From: Plantago major
Lineage: Eukaryota; Streptophyta; Magnoliopsida; Lamiales; Plantaginaceae
NCBI GenBank assembly: GCA_026545765.1
Contig: CM048842.1
Coordinates: forward strand, 47,253,431 to 47,317,430
Direction of reading: 5' to 3'
DNA: 64,000 nucleotides
Within the stretch, counting starts at the first letter, position 1. Every line of letters begins with the position of its first letter. A model generated the notes under the pieces. That model made no database searches. It saw nothing but the letters and a program-made list of their open reading frames with translations, and had not been told where the DNA came from. The position numbers were made by a program, and so were the translations under genes. Below are positions 56,659 through 64,000 of the stretch, piece by piece.

Positions 56659-56844
56659 GGGAGGACTCACAAGATCGCGCCAAGTGTCAGGCTCAGATCG
56701 TGCCAACAATTCTCTATTAGGCCCATGGCCCAATGTCTTGATAGGTCTATGGCCCAATAGGTTGGTTTGGTTAGGACGTCCCGCTTAGGACTGTAGTCCG
56801 TGACAGAGCGGTTAGGACGTCATGGACATATTCTTGTATCAACA
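56659..56844 (-). repeat. Element E: antisense Gypsy LTR, right half
   Basis: From GGGAG on, the sequence is an imperfect inverted copy of the middle and start of D's LTR (for example GATCGCGCCAAGTGT and TAGGCCCATGGCCCAAT). It ends at TTGTATCAACA (56844), the inverted LTR start TGTTGATAC. With 40716-40895 it makes one LTR split by D. It is shorter than D's LTR and well diverged, so E is older. Confidence 0.75.
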
Positions 56845-58045
56845 CCATTTGTAACAATCAGATGACTAACATATCGAGACCTGATGCAATTACTCATATA
56901 CTGCTCTCCGGGTGAATTTCTAATGACTTGACCACTATATATCGAGAACTGACCATTTGGAACGGCACGGTTACTCATGAGATGCTCTCAAAATAATATG
57001 TTGTACTCACTATAGCAGCACAATCCTTTTCCACGCACTTTTCTCCTCACCCATTCGCGCATTGAGAAACATCTGGTTGTGTAACCCATCCTAATATTGC
57101 TCCAAACAAAGCACGTTGAGATCTGCAATTTTTATGGATGGATTCCCGAAAAGAAAGGTGTGCCCTATTGGTTTTGATTAGAACTCCTTTAAGCTCCATG
57201 AAACTTTGGAGTGATACCATTTTTTACCTTAAAGACTGCTAAAACTTACTTGTAACGTTGATCATGGTGTCAATGGGTCACCCTTCTCAAAAATAGACTT
57301 ACACTTTCCTCACATTCACCCTAGTAAGTATCCAAATGCAACGTAGAAATGAGGATAACTGAATATCGACCTTTAAAATATAGGCCAGCATGAGATAAGA
57401 ATTGTCCCTAATTCTTATTGGTAGTAAACATATAGATGTAACCGTCTACCTTGGAATATCATAGAAAATTTGTAACATCAGATGTATCAACACCATGCGG
57501 GTTGTAAGACTATAAGTACCTTTTATCCAACATTCTTTTCAGCTATCATATTGACATCTATGACATAACGTTGATATAACTCATAATAGTTTCTGTTCAC
57601 TACATTAAAAAAATAAATTCTCTAAAAACATTTTGTCAACTTTGCACATTGTTAGGATAGGTTTCCATTATTCATACAAAATAAAAATTATATGGCATTT
57701 CTTGCATGTAACTCTGGAAAATGCAATATAAAAAATTATTAAAATAAATTATTTATTAAAATTATTTATTAAAGAAAAACGTGAGAAATGTAAATTTTAA
57801 AAGAGAATTCATTAGGTTATTATTGAGAATGCATTCATTCCAAATTAATTATCGGAGTAAAAGAAAGCTATTTCCGTTGAATATCTATTTTAAATCACCA
57901 TGAATGAATATTGGCTTGGGGAGATGGATGCTAGCATGTGTTAAGGATTGGAGTGCCCTGACACTCGTTGATAGCCGTGCCATAGTAAACATAGATAGGA
58001 AAATTACATGGACACCTAATTCGTCCAAGTAAACATAGCTAAATA
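56845..58045. other. AT-rich intergenic DNA
   Basis: This is the outer flank of LTR E. I see no gene, no repeat boundary and no RNA gene. Only short open stretches without codon structure are present. It may be original host intergenic DNA. Confidence 0.4.
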
Positions 58046-58321
58046 CACCATATCCGTTCCATTAAAAACATCCTAACTTTCCATTAAAAATATCCTAACA
58101 TTCTATTAGAAACTTCACCCATAAAAGAAAAGTTTACATCGCACTTATCAATTATCTATTATTTATCTTTTCTACCTTATCACTACTTTATTCATCTCTC
58201 TCCTACTTTATTACCCAATTACCACTTTATAAACATAATACCTCACATAATTTTTTTTATTAAGTTTCCAAAATCTCAAACATAATAACTACTTAGAAAA
58301 TTACTAATGGAACAGAGGTTG
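58046..58321. mobile_element. Diverged Stowaway-type MITE
   Basis: Terminal inverted repeats CACCATATCCGTTCCATTA (left) and the complement of TAATGGAACAGAGGTTG (right) are flanked by TA on both sides (58044-58045 and 58322-58323). The body is AT-rich with CCTACTTTATT words. TA target duplication and CTCC(C/A)TCCGTTCC-like ends mark Tc1/Mariner-derived Stowaway elements. The ends are diverged, so it is old. It is non-coding. Confidence 0.7.
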
Positions 58322-58323
58322 TA

Positions 58324-59103
58324 TTACTTTTAGCCCAAAAACCGTTATTTTTTTAACACTTACCCCACATGATGACATAAATATTTAAAATTGAGAAAAA
58401 AGAAAAGTTATTGGGAATGGTAGGCTTTGCTGGTAGAGCTTTAGTTCAGCCACCTGGGCATGGTTTAGATCTACCTGGAGCGCATCTGTTCCATTAGTAG
58501 CAAAACTTTGGCACAGCTACTCCCCAATGGCGAAGGGCAAAGAGCTCCATTATTAATTTTTCTTTATTTTTTAAATTTGCTTCTTTTTTTTATTTGTCTT
58601 TTCAACATGTTTTAATGTTGACTATTTTGATTGGTATGGTGTCTAAAAGTAAATTTCTAAATTATCTCAAATTTATGTGTAATTTAGCATATAACTTGGG
58701 GTCTTCATGTAATTTTTTCCAATTATATTTAGAATTCGATGTGATATTCATGACCTCGATTGATAATTCAACCTCATAAGTCATAAGGACATATGGTATC
58801 TAAAACTCCTTAACTCGGTCGAATAGGCAATCATCAACGACATGACATATTCCAGTATCAAAGTATATGTGTTCTTGATCATTGTAGTGATTGGATACAA
58901 ATATAATGCATTGATAACAAATAAGAATCTCCTCAGGCAATTTGAACTCTACATTTTTGTCATTGACTTCCATGCTTCCTGTCTTCAAACTGGCAACACC
59001 AGTGCAAATTCCCTCATATATTCAACCTCGACAGTGAATCCGACAGAGTCATAAAAATAAATATAAGTTCAGATCATTTTTGTTTAATCAACGTAAAAAA
59101 ATA
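58324..59103. other. Intergenic DNA between the two MITEs
   Basis: AT-rich. A less AT-rich patch at about 58410-58545 and an open stretch at 58988-58800 on - were examined, and neither gave a recognisable protein. Nothing can be supported here. Confidence 0.4.
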
Positions 59104-59105
59104 TA

Positions 59106-59306
59106 CTCCCTACGTCCCAAATTCAACTTCTCGCTTTCATTTTGGGAAATTTCAATTTCTCACCCCTTTAATGGAAAATATGTCTCCTACTTTATTCACC
59201 ATATCTCCTACTTTATTCAATCTATTTCTTACTTTATTATTTTATTCACTTTATTCTTAAAATTTGTGTCTAGACCCGCGGATAATTGAAACCGGGACGA
59301 AGGGAG
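59106..59306. mobile_element. Stowaway-type MITE (201 bp)
   Basis: Left end CTCCCTACGTCCC, right end GGGACGAAGGGAG (inverted), with TA on both sides (59104-59105, 59307-59308). These are near-consensus Stowaway ends. The body carries the same CTCCTACTTTATTCA words as the MITE at 58046. It is non-coding and would be mobilised only by a Mariner-type transposase. Confidence 0.9.
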
Positions 59307-59308
59307 TA

Positions 59309-59620
59309 GTACATTTTATGATACTTAAGAAATACTCTCTTTGTTTAGCTAAAAAATTTAAAATTTGTCATTAAATGGCCTTTCATCGATTACCATTAAT
59401 GTAAGCAACTTCGGTGTCTCCGTAACATCTTTACTTTTCCTTAAATTGAAACACATTATCTCTACGTACTAATTTTTAAATTACTCGTAAATTTATCTAT
59501 TGTCTCTCTTATTTTTTACCATTTGGTAACTACTTTATCAATATAAATCAATTTTTATTCATCGTACTTTAATAATTGTGTCAATACCAATTGAAAAGCT
59601 TTATCTAGAAACGGAGGAAG

Positions 59621-59679
<59 letters not shown>

Positions 59680-60188
59680 AAAACCGACAATCATCGAACT
59701 TGTGGCTACATATTCCCGTCAACTTCAACACTTGCATGTACTCGAAAGTCTTTTGGATTAGTAGAGAGGGTGTGCAAGATTATCTACATGATACCCACCC
59801 ATACCCAAAACGTGCATTTAACTTTTTTTTAATGTTTGTAAAGATTCGTCTGGAGGAGATGAAAGAAGTCTCGTGTTACAACAACTCAGAAGTACAAACA
59901 TGATGTTTGGTGTGGATTAGATTCAAGCTCAATCTCATTTCATTTCAGGTTCTAACACATTTCATTTCAACTAAATATATATATATATATTTCTCTTTAT
60001 ACCCTACTCTTTATATCTCTCAATTATTTATTTGTACTAACAACCTTACACTATAATTTTTTAAAACCAACAAAATAGCAACACTTATGTATTTAGAAGT
60101 TAAGGAGGCATATCGCAACCCAGCAAGGATCAGGAAGCAAATCGCACAAACAGTTGAACTTTAGCTGGCAGATCGATCTTTTTGCGTT
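59309..60188. other. AT-rich intergenic DNA left of element H
   Basis: It holds a TA microsatellite and, near 59972-59989, a shorter AT run. No gene or RNA is supported. The five bases GCGTT before 60189 are the flank of H's LTR. Confidence 0.4.
59623..59674. repeat. (TA)26 microsatellite
   Basis: An uninterrupted run of 26 TA units. Confidence 0.97.
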
Positions 60189-61058
60189 TGTTAGAACGTA
60201 GAATCCCGGATTGGTACTTGGAACAAGATCAATAGACAATGTTGCCAACAATGTTGTTCAACAATGTCTTTAACACAATAAACAAAAGGCAGGGGATGAA
60301 TATGAAAGAAACCTTTTATTACCAAGCCAACATATAAATATGTTGGCCACGCCTTTAGGCAAAATATCTACTGACAGGAAAAGTAGATCTAATCAACTAG
60401 GTTTAATACAATCACAGATGATTGATTAAACAACCAAAACTAGCCCTAGAAGAACTAACAGTAAAAGCTATTCTAGGTCGATGTTTGAAAGAGTTATTCC
60501 AACAATGAATACTCTTAGACAAACTCTAAAGCTAGCAGAAAACAAGAAGCCTAAATTCTTGAATAAAATCTTGATTAATCACCAAGAAAGGCGTCCACAT
60601 TGCTCGGTTGAATCCTTGTATATATACTTGAGATATCAGCAGCTTCCATCCAAGTCGAAAGGCAATAGGATCTCAGCAAAGGTAATAGAATCTGAGCAAG
60701 GACAATTTCCTTTTTCTTCTTTTCTTCAATATGCGCATAGAAGGAATTTTCCATATTTTGATTCTTCATAAAATATATTCCTTCTTGCTTTCACCACAAG
60801 TTGTTCTTTTTCCTTAAATCGTCTCTTGTTCGATTTGTAAATTCTTCCAGTCCAAGTTTCCTGTCCAATGTGCTTTGTTCTTGATGTTGACTGCAATGTT
60901 ATATTTTCAATGTTATGACAGCATTGAATTCTATCCTGTCACAATGTTATACAACATTGGTAGTCCTGCAGCTTCACAATCAACAACAACAAACACAAAC
61001 TTGGAACTGATTATTGAATGATAAGATTATAAAAACACAAGTGCATACTGCACTTTCA
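60189..61058 (-). repeat. 3' LTR of element H (870 bp)
   Basis: On - it starts TGAAAGTGCAGTATG beside the polypurine tract and ends TTCTAACA at 60189. It is rich in CAATGTTG and CAACATTG words. The partner LTR is outside the window. Confidence 0.82.
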
Positions 61059-61069
61059 ATCTCCCCCTT
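61059..61069 (-). promoter_or_regulatory. Polypurine tract of element H
   Basis: AAGGGGGAGAT on -, directly before the LTR start. Two further AAGGGGGAGA-type tracts lie at about 61141-61152 and 61256-61268. Confidence 0.75.
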
Positions 61070-61251
61070 AATCTTAGTCTTTCATCACAAAACAAAACAA
61101 GAGGTTAGTAGAAACATAACTAAGAATAGCTTAGGAACTAATCTCCCCCTTAATCAGACAGCTAAGATAAGTTCTAGAGTATTTAAAATATTACAGACCC
61201 AAAATGATAGAAATTGTTCAGTACTAAAACAAATTTGAAAATTTCAAGTAT

Positions 61252-62544
61252 CTATTCTCCCCCTTTTTGTGAGGAAAGAAAAGACACTAGAGTGCTTCTG
61301 AACTTCAGATTGTTGGAAATTTGCTCATCAAGTGCTTTGATTTGCTCCAGAATCAGCTTGTCCTGATCAGTTAGGGTATCTGCAGAAAGAGTTTCAATAC
61401 TAGGGATCAATGTTGAGCCAACATTGGAGCGTTGAGCAGCAGCCACAGAACTTTCTGGTGCATCAGCATTGCCTGTAGGAGGTGGAATATTCTCTTCCAC
61501 ATCCATGTCCACAGGAACTTCAGGATCCACCCATGGAAGATCACAGATCCTGTCATGTGTTTCCAGCAGTTGCTTGGTGACAGTGATGGATTTGAAGCTG
61601 GAATGATAGACATCATTGACTCTGACCTCAATACCCTGCAACTTAAGAACTGCAAAGATGGTGGATGGAGAATCAAATGGCCTCTGAATGTTGTCCTGAA
61701 TGTTGGCTCAACATTGATGACAACATCGGGAAATCAGACCACTCTTAATGTAAGTCAGCCAGGAAACCAAGTCTCAAGATGTGCAGATTCGATTAACACC
61801 ACTGATGTTGCAGGCAAAGACAGAAAGAGAGGGGAATACCAAAGAAACACACTCAATATTGCCTAAAAAAAAATAAATGGAAAAATTAGCATAAATGTGA
61901 GTGGGGGTGACCATGAGACCGTGAACCATGTCAAATAATTGGAACACGTATGAATCCGCTCCAAAGCCGAAGCCTATGCGGAGTTAGGCAAACACAGGTC
62001 TCGTGGCATAAAATCACTCAATTGACCACATTGGGTAAGTTGGTACTCAGAAAGTGAACCAGCAGCATTACAAGAATCGACACTTTTGTGCGTGTCAGTT
62101 TCCAGTACAGGCCATCAACCCTCACGACATATGACACATTGGCCACGTCGATATCTGGATAGTATTTGAAACCTGCCCAACACGATCCTCGATGGAAACA
62201 CTTCGAGCCCTTTTTAACAAAATTCATTAGATCTATTAAGCATAAAGGACAGGAGGCAACATCAAGTGCGAGTCAAGGTACGAGTAAAAATAGCCAAAAA
62301 GCAGCAAAAGTGGGTTTTACATAAAGCAAATACACAGGAGACTCGATCCCTTCCAACCATGGTTTCAAATAGCCTTGCAAATCCTAAGCATCACCAATGT
62401 AAGCTACAAAACAGAAACATCCATAGACCAGTACAGAAGCAGAGGAGCACAGAAACACACAGTAGACCTAAAAAGCTAAACGAAAACAGCATCACTTATC
62501 CTAATTTTCCAATGTTGACCGTGATGTTGAGTCAACATTGGTAC
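61252..62544 (-). other. Region between pol and 3' LTR of element H, with extra-ORF remnants
   Basis: Near the LTR, an open stretch of about 129 codons (61641-61252) encodes an acidic protein tail with DLPWVDPEVPVDMDVEENIP and a C-terminal helix-rich segment (LTDQDKLILEQIKALDEQIS). Farther upstream, at 62227-62018, a short piece with GSCWAGFKYYPDIDVANVSY is open. Neither is recognised. The position suggests the decayed extra ORF that follows pol in Sirevirus-like elements. Confidence 0.45.
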
Positions 62545-63340
62545 TCAACAATGAAAATCACAGAGAGCAAATACCAAGAGATCTCCGAAGACTGAAGAAT
62601 CTCTCACTATGTAAGGGTTTGGTAAAAATATCTGCAAGTTGATTTGTTGTGTCGATGTGTTCATGTCAATCACTTGCTTATTGACCAAGTCCCGAAGGAA
62701 ATGATGCCTAATATCTATGTGCTTAGTGCGGGAATGTTGAACAGGATTCTTAGAAATATGTATGGCGCTTAAGTTATCACAAAACATCAAGAGATGTCAC
62801 TTTGGAACCCATACTCAAGCAGCATATTGTTCAACCAAATTAGTTGAGACACACAACTCCCAACAGCTACATATTCAGATGCAACAGTTGAGAGAGACAC
62901 ACAATTTTGTTTCTTACTATACCATGACACAAGATATGGTCCAAGATAAAAACAACCTCCACTAGTTGATTTTCAATCATCTAAGTCACCAGCCCAATCA
63001 GAATCACTAAATCCCAAAAGATTAGTGTTTGGATCACATGCATACCATAATACAAGATTAACAGTTCCTGATATATATCTAATGATTCTTTTGACAGCAG
63101 TTAAGTGAGGTGTTTTGGGTTTGGATTGATACCTGGCACAAACACAAACAGAGAACATGATGTCAGGTCTGGTGGTTGAGAGGTACAGGAGACTTCCAAT
63201 CATGGATCTATACAATGTTGGGTCAACATCGTCCCCAACATCAGTTTTTCTGAGTTTCAGAGCAGTAGCCATGGGGGTGCTGCAAGATTTGGCATTTTCC
63301 AGACCAAATTTTTTGATAAGATTCTTGGCATATTTCTCTT
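62545..63340 (-). pseudogene. RNase H and connection region of element H
   Basis: YRSMIGSLLYLSTTRPDIMF and RIIRYISGTVNLVLWY mark the connection. LLGFSDSDWAGDLDD and, farther on, FCDNLSAIHISKNPVQHSRT and HIDIRHHFLRDL mark the RNase H domain. It is typical plant Copia and is decayed. Confidence 0.88.
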
Positions 63341-63359
63341 GAGAGATAAAGAGGCCATC

Positions 63360-64000
63360 CTATTTCTGTTGTATCTGGATCCCCAAGCAGAAACTGAGTG
63401 CACCAATCATACTCATCTCAAAGGTTCCTGTCATGGCTTGAACAAAATTTTCTAGCAAAGAAGGGTTAGTAGCACCGAAGACAATATCATCAACATAGAT
63501 TTGAGCAATGCAAATGTCCTTTCCTTCCCTAAGGATAAATAGAGTTTGATCTCCCTCACCCCTCTTAAACCCTAATCCAACTAAGAATTCAGTCAGTCTA
63601 GCACACCAAGCACGAGGGGCTTGTTTCAAACCATACAATGTTTTTCTTAGTTTAAAAACATGGTCAGGGTAAAGAGGATCTTCAAACCCTCCAGCTTGTT
63701 CAACACACACTTCTTTGTCAATGTAGCCCTTCAAGAAAGCTCCTTTAACATCCATTTGTTTGAGTTTTATTTTAAGACAACATGCTATGGCTAAGAGCAA
63801 GCGAATGGATTCTAGTCTAGCAACAGGAGTGAAGGTTTCATCAAAATCAATTCCTTCTACTTGAGTGTAACCTTGAGCAACTAATCTGTCTTTGTTCTTT
63901 ACAACTACCCCTTTCTCATCACTCTTATTTTTGAAAATCCACTTGGTTCCTATGACATTTATATTATGGGGCGGGGAACAAGAGTCCAGACTTCATTTGT
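63360..64000 (-). pseudogene. Reverse transcriptase of element H (cut by window edge)
   Basis: [40 protein letters not shown] and the catalytic YVDD (about 63484-63500 on -) are visible. Upstream, the DFDE-type block before the palm reaches the window edge. It is Copia reverse transcriptase. Confidence 0.9.

Larger units (their letters stand above)
60189..64000 (-). mobile_element. Element H: 3' half of a second Copia family
   Basis: Reading on - from the right edge: reverse transcriptase, RNase H, a gap region with a short extra ORF, a polypurine tract and a complete 3' LTR (61058-60189). The protein sequence is clearly different from B and F (for example KLKQMDVKGAFLKGYIDKEV), so it is another lineage of plant Copia, perhaps also Sirevirus-like. 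It runs out of the window at the right. The visible part has about three breaks. Confidence 0.9.

Noticed and set aside
58410-58545. Less AT-rich island that might be a host exon
   Set aside because: No frame gives a convincing protein and no splice signals frame it. It is too short to judge.
58800-58988. Short open stretch on - with an acidic N-terminus, possibly a host gene exon
   Set aside because: It has no recognised domain, no clear splice sites or start context, and sits in AT-rich DNA between two MITEs.
59555-59832. Open frames through the TA microsatellite
   Set aside because: Tyr-Ile repeats on both strands are the direct translation of TA repeats.

Overview
This window comes from a plant nuclear genome, almost certainly a flowering plant and probably a dicot. 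It is a stack of nested and rearranged transposable elements. I see no intact host gene, rRNA, tRNA or CRISPR array. The plant evidence is: Copia elements of the Sirevirus type with an initiator-Met primer site; a Ty3/Gypsy element of the Tat/Retand type with two RNase H domains and an antisense extra ORF; a CACTA (En/Spm-type) transposon end; and two Stowaway-type MITEs.

Layout. 1-5288: 3' part of a Sirevirus-like Copia element on + (A), entering from outside the window. 5289-7285: a second + fragment of the same family (G). 7286-14374: the 5' two thirds of a - strand copy (F), whose LTR abuts the last exons and right end of a CACTA transposon (14375-15634). 15635-18267: gene-free DNA rich in TCCG words. 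18268-21665: part of a - strand Gypsy derivative (C) made of a gag fragment, a roughly 50-unit 24-bp array and non-coding repeats. 21666-36510: a nearly full-length - strand Sirevirus-like copy (B) inserted in C's gag. 36511-40708: a second copy of C plus the start of B's LTR, so B and its surroundings were tandemly duplicated (18.2-kb unit) and then cut. 40716-40895 and 56659-56844: the two halves of an antisense LTR of a Gypsy relative (E), split by D (40896-56658), a Tat/Retand-type element with GGGAG target duplications. Just inside D's 3' LTR lies a repeat of D's own left flank (54293-55679). 56845-60188: AT-rich intergenic DNA with two MITEs and a TA microsatellite. 60189-64000: the 3' half of another - strand Copia element (H), running off the right edge.

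How the parts work. Each retroelement carries, or once carried, gag (particle protein), protease, reverse transcriptase, RNase H and integrase between LTRs that hold the promoter. All copies look decayed; D is the best kept. Two extra genes stand out. The first is a 5.2-kb ORF3 downstream of pol in the Sirevirus-like family, with a TATA-like box about 190 bp upstream of its start and intron-like gaps conserved between copies. The second is an antisense ORF in D with its own TATA box. A hand count of about 12 differences in about 980 bp between D's LTRs suggests roughly half a million years (assuming 1.3e-8 per site per year). B's LTRs differ by about 2.5% over the 390 bp that can be compared, so B is older.

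Suggested order of events: the C-type element; B into C's gag; tandem duplication; a break joining B's LTR to E at poly-G tracts; D into E; then a second unequal exchange that copied D's left flank inside D.
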